From: an uncultured Erysipelotrichaceae bacterium
Lineage (GTDB): Bacteria > Bacillota_I > Bacilli_A > RF39 > UBA660
Direction: 5' to 3'
NCBI GenBank assembly: GCA_902786275.1
Contig: CADACC010000007.1
Span: forward strand, 1-43,453
Length of the DNA stretch: 43,453 nucleotides
Shown here one piece after another: positions 8,322-15,480 of the stretch. The notes under the pieces are model-generated. The model was not told where the DNA came from, made no database searches, and saw nothing but the letters and a program-made list of their open reading frames with translations. The translations under genes were made by a program, and so were the position numbers. The stretch's first letter is position 1. Each line of letters begins with the position of its first letter.

Positions 8322-8951
8322 ATGAGATTAAGAAACCTAAAGAATAAAGAAGATCTTATTAGAGATTGTATGTATTTAGTTTATGAACCTGAAAAGTATA
8401 AGGGTAACTGGAATAAAGTATTTAAAAATGATCATCCGATACATATTGAAATAGGAATGGGTAAAGGGACTTTTATTAAAGAAATGGCTCATGCATTTCC
8501 TGATATAAACTTTATTGGTATAGAAAAGTTTGATGGAGTAGTTGCAAGAGCGATTAATAATATCAATGAAGATGTTCCAAGTAATTTGAGAATTATAAAA
8601 ACGGATGCTATAAATGTAAAAGATATTTTTGATAAAGAAATAGATACAATATATTTAAATTTTTCAGATCCATGGCCTAAAAAAAGGCAAGTAAAGAGAA
8701 GACTTACTAGTCCAGTATTTTTAGATGCTTATGAAAATATATTTAAACATAATAAAGTAATTATTATGAAAACAGATAATATAGATTTATATGCATATTC
8801 AATTTGTTCATTAAGTGAGCATGGATATACAATAAAAGATGCATCACTAGATTTACATAAAAGAGAAGAATTTAATATAATGACTGAATATGAGAAAAAG
8901 TTCTCAGAAGAAGGAGTTAAAATTAACTATTTAAAAGCTATAAAAAAATAA
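8322..8951 (+). CDS. trmB: tRNA (guanine-N7-)-methyltransferase
   Basis: A 209-residue class I SAM-dependent methyltransferase that makes m7G46 in tRNA. The glycine-rich SAM motif is IEIGMGKGTF, and the family signature NFSDPWPKKRQVKRRLT is intact with the catalytic Asp. The start MRLRNLKNKEDL matches the family N-terminus and has an AGAGGTG site; the frame is open further upstream to 8247 but that part overlaps the promoter region of the divergent gene. Full family length. Confidence 0.97.
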   Translation: MRLRNLKNKEDLIRDCMYLVYEPEKYKGNWNKVFKNDHPIHIEIGMGKGTFIKEMAHAFPDINFIGIEKFDGVVARAINNINEDVPSNLRIIKTDAINVKDIFDKEIDTIYLNFSDPWPKKRQVKRRLTSPVFLDAYENIFKHNKVIIMKTDNIDLYAYSICSLSEHGYTIKDASLDLHKREEFNIMTEYEKKFSEEGVKINYLKAIKK

Positions 8952-9005
8952 TTTTTATTTTATTTTATATAGCAATTTGATATAATTTTTATTAGGAGGC
9001 TACAA

Positions 9006-9644
9006 ATGAAAAAGATATTTATTTTAATATTATTTATGTTGCTTCTTACTGGATGTAAGAGTGTTAATAAAATGAATATTGATGAAATTAAAAATAATTC
9101 ATTAAATGGAAAAGCCGCACATCCTAACACTATTAGAGTAGGTTATAAATATTATAAACCTGGACTTATGAGTATTGTTAGAAGTGAAAACTATAATGAA
9201 ATAATAATGAATAATGATACTAATTATTATTTATATGTTGATTTAGTAAGCTACTATAATAAGACTAATAGTGACTATGAAGAAAACGATATATCTTATT
9301 ATTCAAAGAAAATTGAACATAAAAAGAAGAAGGGTTATATCGAAATTAATGAGATTAAAGACAATCAATATTTAATTGAAATTATGTATAATTATGCTAA
9401 AATAGAAGTAATGGTAAACAAGGCTAATATTAAGACTGCGCTTGCTTATTCATTGAGTATTTTAACATCTATTAAGTATAATGATAAAGTAATAGAAAGT
9501 ACTATGGGAAAGAACGTATTAAGTGTTCATGAAGAATCTGTTAATATCTTTAAAACAGTTACTAGTGAAAGAAATACACTTAAGTATGTTGAAGATAGTA
9601 AGTATGATAAAGATGTATTACCAGATATGGATTTGGTAAATTAG
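9006..9644 (+). CDS. Putative lipoprotein, unknown
   Basis: A 212-residue protein with a type II signal: MKKIFILILFMLLLTGCKS, lipobox LLTG-C with Cys at residue 17. The mature part is hydrophilic, rich in Lys, Asn and Tyr, with alternating beta-like stretches. It should sit on the outer face of the membrane. The ATG follows AGGAGG at good spacing. It lies 13 bases before the next ORF and heads the envelope operon 9006-11395. I do not recognise the family. Confidence 0.82.
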   Translation: MKKIFILILFMLLLTGCKSVNKMNIDEIKNNSLNGKAAHPNTIRVGYKYYKPGLMSIVRSENYNEIIMNNDTNYYLYVDLVSYYNKTNSDYEENDISYYSKKIEHKKKKGYIEINEIKDNQYLIEIMYNYAKIEVMVNKANIKTALAYSLSILTSIKYNDKVIESTMGKNVLSVHEESVNIFKTVTSERNTLKYVEDSKYDKDVLPDMDLVN

Positions 9645-9657
9645 AAAGGTGATTCCT

Positions 9658-10701
9658 ATGGGTCTATTTGATAAAGTTAAAAGCATATTATTTGAGGAAG
9701 AAGAAGTAGAAGAAGTAGAAACTCCTAAGAAAAAAGAAGAAGTTATCGAAAATAATAACGATGAAGATATAGATATTAAACCTCTTCCAGATGTAAGTGT
9801 TGAAGTAAAACCTAGAGAAGCTCATTTTGAAAGAGTTATTGCAGAAGAAAAACCTCAACAAGAATTTAGTGAAAGAGATTTATTTAGAAGTGAATCAACA
9901 TTTAAATTTCCAGCATTTGATGAAGAAGAATTTGAAGAATCTATGCCAAGACCAAATGTGGTTGAGGAAAAAAGATCATCAAATGTTTTAGATTATGAAA
10001 GAAGAAATAAACAAGAACAAAGACAACAATATTCTCGTTTTGATTCTTTTAAAGCTAAAGAAGAAGTTAAAGAAGAAAAGAAAAGATTTAAACCAAGCCC
10101 TGTTATATCTCCAGTTTATGGTATTTTAGATAAAGACTATAAAGTTGAAGATATTAAGGAAGCTCCAAAAAATTTTGATAATAATATTTTATCTAATAAA
10201 GATTTAGATGTAGAAATTGTTAGAAAGAAAGCTTTTGGTAAATTAGAAAATACTTTAAAAGAAGCTCCTCATAAAAATGTTGTAACAAGAGAAACTTATG
10301 AGATAAAAAAAGAAACAGTTAAAGAAGAACCTGTTAAAGAAATTAAAGAAGAAGAAAAAGTTGATGATGTTGTTATTACGACAGAACCAATTATGGAAGA
10401 TTCTCATAATTTAATAGAGGAAAGATCAAAAACAATTGATGAACTTTTAAAAGATGCATCTGATGATGTTATTGAAGAAAGTGCTCCAGTTGATGAGATT
10501 AATTATTCTGATTTAGAAACTGAACTAAAAAATGAGTTTACTGATAAAGATGAAACTAAAGATGATATTATAATTGATAATACATTTGAAGAAGAAAAAG
10601 AAAATAAAGATAAAGTTGATGCCTTAGAAAATGATACACTTGAAAATGATTTGTATGATTTAATTGATTCGATGTATGATAATACTGAGGACGGTGAATA
10701 G
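9658..10701 (+). CDS. Acidic disordered protein, unknown
   Basis: A 347-residue, strongly acidic, Glu/Lys-rich protein. It begins MGLFDKVKSILFEEEE, similar in style to the membrane-binding N-terminus of SepF, but there is no SepF domain. Most of it looks intrinsically disordered. One hydrophobic, conserved-looking island, PSPVISPVYGILDKDY (about residues 143-158), stands out; I recall similar islands in hypothetical proteins of Erysipelotrichia-type bacteria. ATG at 9658 is preferred over GTG at 9649 because AAAGG ends at 9648. Its place between a lipoprotein and ytxGH-like genes suggests an envelope or division-related job, by context only. Confidence 0.75.
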   Translation: MGLFDKVKSILFEEEEVEEVETPKKKEEVIENNNDEDIDIKPLPDVSVEVKPREAHFERVIAEEKPQQEFSERDLFRSESTFKFPAFDEEEFEESMPRPNVVEEKRSSNVLDYERRNKQEQRQQYSRFDSFKAKEEVKEEKKRFKPSPVISPVYGILDKDYKVEDIKEAPKNFDNNILSNKDLDVEIVRKKAFGKLENTLKEAPHKNVVTRETYEIKKETVKEEPVKEIKEEEKVDDVVITTEPIMEDSHNLIEERSKTIDELLKDASDDVIEESAPVDEINYSDLETELKNEFTDKDETKDDIIIDNTFEEEKENKDKVDALENDTLENDLYDLIDSMYDNTEDGE

Positions 10702-10704
10702 TAA

Positions 10705-11016
10705 ATGGAATTCTGGTTATCCTTTTTACCAATAATTATTTATGCACTAATTATTATTATTTTAGTAGTTGGTATAATTCTTGGAATAAGATCAATTAAA
10801 ACTATGAAGAAGGTTGAAAAAGTTGTTGATAATGTTAACGACAAAGTAGAATCTTTAAATGAAGTATTTAATGTAATTGATTTTACTACTGATAAAATTG
10901 CATCTTTTACTGATAAAGTTGTAGATGGTGTAAGTGGTCTTTTCGGTAGATTATTATTTTCAAAGAAAAAAGAAAATAAAGATAAAAACGAGGAGGATTC
11001 TGAATCTGATGAGTAA
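10705..11016 (+). CDS. YtxG-like (DUF948-like) membrane protein
   Basis: A 103-residue protein with one N-terminal membrane helix (about residues 7-28), then an amphipathic helical region with repeating Val/Asp/Lys heptads (VEKVVDNVNDKVESLNEVF) and a charged tail. This is the layout of DUF948/YtxG proteins, which in Bacillus pair with YtxH. It starts 3 bases after the previous stop and its last 8 bases overlap the YtxH-like gene, so the operon is tightly coupled. Confidence 0.7.
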   Translation: MEFWLSFLPIIIYALIIIILVVGIILGIRSIKTMKKVEKVVDNVNDKVESLNEVFNVIDFTTDKIASFTDKVVDGVSGLFGRLLFSKKKENKDKNEEDSESDE

Positions 11017-11395
11017 AAGCGGACTAGGTAAGTTTATTATTGGAGCTGGTATTGGCTTTGGAATAGGATTGTTAGTCGCTAATAAACCTGGTAAAGAAAC
11101 TAGACAGGATATAAAAGATAAGTTTAAAGAACTTGAAGAAAAATTTAAAACTCTTGATTATGATGATTTAAAAAAAGGTGCTTTAAATAAACTTGAAGAG
11201 CTTAAACTTAAAATTCAAGATTTAGATCAAGAAAAACTGGAAAATATTGCTAGAGAAAAAATTGATGATATTAAATTCGGTATTGCTAATTTAACACAAT
11301 CAGTTAAAAAGAAATCTGCTCCAATAATAAAGAAGATAGCAGATGAGCTATCTGTTAAAATAGATAGTTTAAATAAAGAAGAAAAAAATATATAG
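11009..11395 (+). CDS. YtxH-domain protein
   Basis: A 128-residue protein starting MSKSGLGKFIIGAGIGFGIG, with a short glycine-rich hydrophobic segment and then KPGKETRQDIKDKFKELEE: the YtxH/gas-vesicle-like signature. The rest is amphipathic helix. GAGGAGG at 10990-10996 precedes the ATG; the open frame extends upstream to 10934 inside the YtxG-like gene, without a ribosome binding site. Together with the preceding gene it forms a ytxGH-like pair, known in Bacillus as general-stress membrane proteins. Confidence 0.82.
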   Translation: MSKSGLGKFIIGAGIGFGIGLLVANKPGKETRQDIKDKFKELEEKFKTLDYDDLKKGALNKLEELKLKIQDLDQEKLENIAREKIDDIKFGIANLTQSVKKKSAPIIKKIADELSVKIDSLNKEEKNI

Positions 11396-11421
11396 ATATT
11401 TATAAATATTTGATTTATAAT
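11393..11421 (+). promoter_or_regulatory. Probable promoter of the tyrS leader
   Basis: TATAAT at 11416-11421 with TAGATA (11393-11398) 17 bases upstream as a weak -35 overlapping the previous stop codon. Transcription would start near 11428, right at the first base-paired element of the leader. Confidence 0.5.
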
Positions 11422-11427
11422 AAGAGC

Positions 11428-11566
11428 AATCAACGAAGACTGGCCTTACAACCCACGAGTTGAAACGATTTAATCGCGTTAAGATTATAAAGAGTATGAT
11501 TAAGTTCATAAATTAAGGTGGTACCGCGGATTATCAAGTTCGTCCTTTAATTTATGAATTTTTTTG
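11428..11566 (+). promoter_or_regulatory. T-box riboswitch leader (tyrosine) with very short Stem I
   Basis: The T-box core AAGGTGGTACCGCGG (11515-11529) and the alternative terminator are clear: 11505-11518 pairs with 11544-11558 and a T-run follows. Only about 85 bases lie upstream of the terminator. UCAAC (11430-11434) pairs with GUUGA (11459-11463) and encloses a weak UGG/CCA stem (11441-11443, 11453-11455) whose loop carries UAC at 11447-11449, a tyrosine codon followed by A. A second stem, AACGAUU/AAUCGCGUU, spans 11464-11480. The long Stem I with apical platform seen in the leuS leader is absent. Regulation by uncharged tRNA-Tyr is inferred from the downstream gene and the specifier. 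Confidence 0.82.
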
Positions 11567-11588
11567 TTTATTAGAAAGGAAAATATAT

Positions 11589-12824
11589 ATGACACTATAT
11601 GAAGATTTAATGTACAGAGGTTTAATTAAAGATGTAGCATCATCAGATCTTAAAAAAGTATTAGATGGAGAACCTATTAGTTTTTACTGGGGAACTGACC
11701 CAACTGCTGATAGCTTACATATTGGACATTATTCATCTTTAATTACTGCTAAAAGACTTGCTAATGCAGGACATCATCCTGTGCTTTTAGTTGGTGGAGC
11801 AACTGGTTTAATTGGAGATCCAAGACCAACTGCAGAAAGAGAAATCATATCTAAAGAAACTGTACAAAATAATATTGAAGGTATTAAAAAACAAGTAGAA
11901 AAATTATTTGATGGTAAAGCTGAAGTTGTTAATAACTACGATTGGTTTAAAGATATTTCTTTAATTGATTTTTTAAGAGATACTGGTAAATACATTAATA
12001 TTAATTATATGCTTGATAAAGATATTATTAGAAGAAGACTTGAAACAGGAATTACATTTGCTGAGTTTACTTATACTTTAATGCAAGGATATGACTTTCT
12101 TCATTTATATGAAACTAAAAATGTTGTAATGCAAGTTGAAGGATCTGATCAATGGGGAAATATTACAACTGGTGTTGATTTAATTGGTAAAAAATTAGGT
12201 AAAGAAGTTCATGCATTTACTATGCCTTTAATTTTAGATGCTAATGGTAATAAATTTGGAAAAAGTGAAGGTAATGCTTTATGGCTTGATAAAAATAAAA
12301 CATCAAGTTATAAGTTATATCAATACTTAATTAATGCTGATGATAGTAAGGTAGAAGAATACTTAAAAGTATTTACTTTCCTTTCTAAAGAAGAAATTGA
12401 AGATGTTATGAAAAAACATAACGAAAAACCAGAAGATAGAATTGCTCAAAGAACTTTAGCTAAAGAATTTATTACAGATCTTCATGGAAAAGAAGAATAT
12501 GAAAAAGCTGAAAGAATATCTAGAGCTTTATTTACTGATGAAATATATACTTTAAGTAAAGATGATATTTTAGGTGCTTTAGAAGGCGTTCCAACATTTA
12601 ATTTAAATGATGGAGAAACAATATTAGATTTACTTATTAACAATAATATTTGTTCATCAAGAAGAGAAGCTAGAGAGTTCTTAACAGCAGGTGCTATTAA
12701 GGTTAATAATAAAGCTATTAATGATGAAAATGAAATTATTTCACTTGATAAGTTGATTGATAACTCTATATTAATTCTTAAAAAAGGTAAAAAGAACTAT
12801 TTTATAGGCATCTATAATAAATAA
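11589..12824 (+). CDS. tyrS: Tyrosyl-tRNA synthetase
   Basis: A 411-residue class I synthetase. HIGH motif as LHIGHYSS, substrate-pocket segments YINYMLDKD and QVEGSDQWGNI, and the KMSKS-type loop KFGKSEGNALWLD, the usual form in bacterial TyrRS. The C-terminal S4 RNA-binding domain begins near residue 345 (SRREAREFLTAGAIKVNNK). Start ATG follows AGAAAGGA. Length is normal. Controlled by the tyrosine T-box. Confidence 0.98.
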   Translation: MTLYEDLMYRGLIKDVASSDLKKVLDGEPISFYWGTDPTADSLHIGHYSSLITAKRLANAGHHPVLLVGGATGLIGDPRPTAEREIISKETVQNNIEGIKKQVEKLFDGKAEVVNNYDWFKDISLIDFLRDTGKYININYMLDKDIIRRRLETGITFAEFTYTLMQGYDFLHLYETKNVVMQVEGSDQWGNITTGVDLIGKKLGKEVHAFTMPLILDANGNKFGKSEGNALWLDKNKTSSYKLYQYLINADDSKVEEYLKVFTFLSKEEIEDVMKKHNEKPEDRIAQRTLAKEFITDLHGKEEYEKAERISRALFTDEIYTLSKDDILGALEGVPTFNLNDGETILDLLINNNICSSRREAREFLTAGAIKVNNKAINDENEIISLDKLIDNSILILKKGKKNYFIGIYNK

Positions 12825-12832
12825 AAATAAGG

Positions 12833-12865
12833 CCTCCTACTATTTTATAGTAGGAGGTATTTTTT
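12833..12865 (+). terminator. Terminator hairpin that contains the next gene's ribosome binding site
   Basis: A perfect 10-bp stem, CCTCCTACTA / TAGTAGGAGG, loop TTTTA, then TATTTTTT. The 3' arm AGGAGG (12852-12857) is also the Shine-Dalgarno for the ATG at 12866, 8 bases on. In any transcript that reads through, the site is fully paired. Confidence 0.8.
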
Positions 12866-13054
12866 ATGAATTATTATCAATATAATGATCGTTTTTTAGT
12901 TCCTTTTTTACTTGGTGGACTTGCTGGAGGAGCGATAGGGGCTTATTCAAGACCAAGACCTGTATTTGTAACAACTCCATATCCTAGTTATTCTTATCCA
13001 TCTGGACCATATGGTAATTATTCTTATAGTTATTATTACCCATATCCTCGTTAG
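12866..13054 (+). CDS. Small Tyr/Pro-rich protein, possibly spore coat related
   Basis: A 62-residue protein: MNYYQYNDRFLVPFLLGGL, a Gly/Ala hydrophobic segment, then a Pro/Tyr/Ser-rich tail ending YYYPYPR. Such short proteins (aromatic start, FLLGGLAGG-like segment, Tyr-Pro tail) are common in spore-forming Firmicutes, often next to coat genes; that is recall, not a match I can verify. A good AGGAGG precedes it but lies inside the tyrS terminator stem. Its last 71 bases overlap the 3' end of the opposite-strand SEDS gene, and its stop codon sits in its own terminator. Confidence 0.62.
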   Translation: MNYYQYNDRFLVPFLLGGLAGGAIGAYSRPRPVFVTTPYPSYSYPSGPYGNYSYSYYYPYPR

Positions 13055-14141
13055 AGGATATTTTTTTATTTACAATTGATAGAAATATGAAATAAGTAAT
13101 TATATTAGATCCACCATAACTTAAAAAAGGAAGAGGTATACCCATAATTGGTACAAAACCTATATTCATCAATATGTTATATATAGTTTGCACGCTAAAT
13201 AAAATAGTAAATGAACCAATTAATTTCTTAGAAAAAAAGAACCTTTTTGTTTGGTATTTTTTTATATAACATTTTATAAATAACATATACGAAATTAATA
13301 GAAATAATAATAATATTAATCCTATGTTAGGAGCTGTAAAATCAAATATAAAATCAGTTATACCTTCTGGTATATATATAATAGTTTTATTCATGTTAAT
13401 GGGTAAAAGTTTAGTTGAAGCTAAACTTATTAATCCATTTGTTATTTGAATATTATCAAAGTTTAAAAGTCTTTTATATCTATAATATAGTTTTCCATTT
13501 AAAAAATTAATAAAGAACTTTGACTTATATTTAAAAACTATTATTGATGATGCTGTGCTTATAAGTATAGTTATAAATATTATTTTAAATATTTTTTTAT
13601 TTTTCTTATTATAAGCAATATATAAATATAAGATTAATAGTAATATAAAATTTCCGGTGTCAGGTTCAAGTAATATAAGAATTGATGGAATTATAAATAG
13701 TATTAGATTTAATATATATTTTTTTCTTTTTACTAAATCAATTGATATTAAAGGGAAAGTAATTTTGATTAATTCACTTGGTTGAAAACTTAATGAACCG
13801 ATTTTTATCCAAGCTTTAATTCCATTAATATTTGGTGAAAATATAAGTACATATATTAAAAGTAAAATATTTGCTACGTATAAAAAGTATCTTATTTTAA
13901 AAATATACTTAAATTTTATTTTGTATATAAAAATATAAAGAATAATTCCTATAACTATCCATATTAATTGTTTAATAAAATAACTGTTATATTTACTAGA
14001 AAGTAGTGGAGCTTTTTTCATGTTATATAAACTTACTAGCAATATAAATAATAAAAGAAGTATTTCTTTTATATTCTTTTTTATATATTTTTTCATAGTA
14101 ATATTATGTCTATTTTTCATATATTTATCATATTTATACAT
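12984..14141 (-). CDS. SEDS-family (RodA/FtsW/SpoVE-like) glycan polymerase
   Basis: A polytopic protein of about 370-385 residues. The SEDS hallmarks are present: GIKAWIKIGSLSFQPSELIKI, LLEPDTGNFILLL (with the E/D loop) and GFVPIMGIPLPFLSYGGSNI near the C-terminus. SEDS proteins polymerise lipid II in the membrane with a partner class B PBP, which is not in the window. The start is uncertain: ATG 14141, 14120 and 14096 are in frame and none has a good Shine-Dalgarno; the last gives the most family-like N-terminus. The final 23 or so residues (after IVNKK) are Asn-rich and encoded across the opposing gene and its terminator, so they are probably a recent extension. The gene is notably Ile/Lys/Asn-rich. 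Role (elongation, division or cortex) cannot be decided. Confidence 0.88.
   Translation of the reverse strand: MYKYDKYMKNRHNITMKKYIKKNIKEILLLLFILLVSLYNMKKAPLLSSKYNSYFIKQLIWIVIGIILYIFIYKIKFKYIFKIRYFLYVANILLLIYVLIFSPNINGIKAWIKIGSLSFQPSELIKITFPLISIDLVKRKKYILNLILFIIPSILILLEPDTGNFILLLILYLYIAYNKKNKKIFKIIFITILISTASSIIVFKYKSKFFINFLNGKLYYRYKRLLNFDNIQITNGLISLASTKLLPINMNKTIIYIPEGITDFIFDFTAPNIGLILLLFLLISYMLFIKCYIKKYQTKRFFFSKKLIGSFTILFSVQTIYNILMNIGFVPIMGIPLPFLSYGGSNIITYFIFLSIVNKKISSNEDMGNNNYKNNYHMVQMDKNN
13042..13067 (+). terminator. Terminator overlapping the end of the Tyr/Pro-rich gene
   Basis: ATATCCTC / GAGGATAT with loop GTTA and seven T. The stop codon TAG (13052-13054) is in the hairpin. The same bases encode part of the C-terminal tail of the SEDS protein on the other strand. 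Confidence 0.8.
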
Positions 14142-14157
14142 ATAAGGAGAGTTAAAT

Positions 14158-14442
14158 ATGGATAAACTTCCAAGAGTATATCAAAATAAAATAGACCATG
14201 ATATTAATTGTGGACAAGATTCATTTTATTCACAAAATAGTTTTAGTTCTAATCATAGATCAATAAAGGTTAATGATATATTTAAAGGTATAGATTTTAT
14301 ATATAAGAAGAGAGTGGAAATTACCCTAAATAATAATATGGTTTTAGTTAAAGATATTGTTTCTAAAAATGATAAATACTTAATAACGATAGATAACGAA
14401 AAGATATTAATTAATGATATAAAAGACATAAAGGTAAAATAA
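14158..14442 (+). CDS. Hypothetical 94-residue protein
   Basis: Starts MDKLPRVYQNKIDHDINCGQ after an AAGGAGAG site. The N-terminal half is polar and probably disordered. The C-terminal half (about residues 42-94) looks like a small beta domain: IYKKRVEITLNNNMVLVKDI, then DKYLITIDNEKILINDIKDI. I recall similar proteins in related uncultured Bacilli but no named family. It is divergent from the SEDS gene (16 bases between starts) and followed by a terminator, so it is probably monocistronic. Confidence 0.75.
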   Translation: MDKLPRVYQNKIDHDINCGQDSFYSQNSFSSNHRSIKVNDIFKGIDFIYKKRVEITLNNNMVLVKDIVSKNDKYLITIDNEKILINDIKDIKVK

Positions 14443-14444
14443 AA

Positions 14445-14468
14445 AACATCACGTTAGTGATGTTTTAT
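14445..14468. terminator. Terminator between convergent genes
   Basis: AACATCAC / GTGATGTT, loop GTTA, with A-run before and T-rich sequence after. It can serve the plus-strand gene ending at 14442 and the minus-strand gene ending at 14474. Confidence 0.8.
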
Positions 14469-14473
14469 TATTA

Positions 14474-14791
14474 CTAAATTATATCATCAATATATTTTTT
14501 TAATTGATGGGCATCTTTACCAAAAATTATTTTAAGTTGATTATCAATTTCAACAATTCCTTTGGCACCAAGTTTTTGTATTGCATCTTTGTTTACTAAG
14601 GATACATCTTTTAAAATAACTTTAAATCTAGACATATTACATTCAGCATTAATTATATTATCTTTACCACCAAGGTAAGTAATTAGTTTGTTAGCTTCGA
14701 TAGAAAAATCTTTTCTTGTTAACTTTATAACGATTCCAGAAATAATAATAATTATGAATAATATAATAGCGTATTGTAAATAAACTGACAT
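14474..14791 (-). CDS. Membrane-anchored PTS EIIB-like protein lacking the active Cys
   Basis: A 105-residue protein: one N-terminal membrane helix (about 5-22), then a domain matching the glucose-type PTS EIIB fold: YLGGKDNIINAECNMSRFK, VILKDVSLVNKDAIQKLGA and KGIVEIDNQLKIIFGK. In true EIIB the phosphorylated Cys lies two residues before the (T/S)R; here that place is Asn (C-N-M-S-R: the Cys is shifted one residue N-terminal). There is no EIIC part. It is therefore unlikely to be a normal sugar phosphotransferase; I would call it a repurposed EIIB-like domain. The ATG at 14791 has an AAGGTG site. Confidence 0.78.
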   Translation of the reverse strand: MSVYLQYAIILFIIIIISGIVIKLTRKDFSIEANKLITYLGGKDNIINAECNMSRFKVILKDVSLVNKDAIQKLGAKGIVEIDNQLKIIFGKDAHQLKKYIDDII

Positions 14792-14913
14792 ATATATCAC
14801 CTTGATTAATTATACTATATTCTTTATAAAAAGTAAAAATGTTTTATCTTGAGCACTATTTTTTACATTTAGCATAAAGTATTAATGAGAATACATGAAA
14901 GGGTGAAAAAATA

Positions 14914-15342
14914 ATGTGTAATAACGAAAATGAAAATGGAAATTGCATTTGCGAAATATTAAAAGTTATTTTAGTTTTACAAGAAAATGCATGTCCTGAT
15001 AATTGTTTAGATTCTTGTGATAGACCAATGCTTGGTGGTGGAGCTAACTGTTTAATTTGTAACACAAGACCTGTAATGCTTTATACTTGTGGATCAAATA
15101 GTGAGGCTTTATCTATGCCTGTATCTAAAGACATAACAACATGTACAGAAGCAACAGATTGCTCTAATATCTTTAGAGTTGAAAAGCTTGATGGATGCTG
15201 CTGCACACTTAGGGTTCTTCAACCAAATCCCGATACTACAAGCTTAAATCCATATGTTGGAACAAATTCATTCTTTACGATTAATACAAATTGTTTATGT
15301 TGTATAAGATGTTTAAATGATACTTATATTGATTGTGTTTAA
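14914..15342 (+). CDS. CotY/CotZ-like spore coat protein
   Basis: A 142-residue Cys-rich protein without signal peptide. It follows the CotY/CotZ pattern: CICEILKVILVLQENACPDN near the start, then FRVEKLDGCCCTLRVL in the second half, where Bacillus CotZ has FRVEKLCDCCATLSIL, and a Cys-rich end (CLCCIRCLND). In Bacillus these form the cross-linked crust/outer coat of spores. Length fits the family (about 150). AAAGGGTG precedes the ATG and a terminator follows, so it is transcribed alone. It is the strongest evidence for sporulation in this window. Confidence 0.9.
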   Translation: MCNNENENGNCICEILKVILVLQENACPDNCLDSCDRPMLGGGANCLICNTRPVMLYTCGSNSEALSMPVSKDITTCTEATDCSNIFRVEKLDGCCCTLRVLQPNPDTTSLNPYVGTNSFFTINTNCLCCIRCLNDTYIDCV

Positions 15343-15365
15343 AAAGCCTTGATGAGGCTTTTTAA
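15342..15365 (+). terminator. Terminator after the CotZ-like gene
   Basis: AAAAGCCT / AGGCTTTT, loop TGATG, followed by T. Confidence 0.85.
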
Positions 15366-15392
15366 TTTTGGAGTAATATGTGTCAATTTTGT

Positions 15393-15421
15393 TTGTAATA
15401 TTTATTATGAGTTGATATAAT
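15393..15421 (+). promoter_or_regulatory. Promoter at the left edge of the pilus locus
   Basis: TTGTAA (15393-15398), 17-base spacer, TATAAT (15416-15421), upstream of the gene at 15481. Confidence 0.65.
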
Positions 15422-15480
15422 GATAATAGTAATAATAGGAATAGTTAGTGTAGAAATAATTATGTATGAGGTGATTATTT

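Noticed and set aside
14856-15065. Minus-strand frame overlapping the CotZ-like gene
   Set aside because: The plus strand has the coat-family Cys pattern, a ribosome binding site and a terminator.
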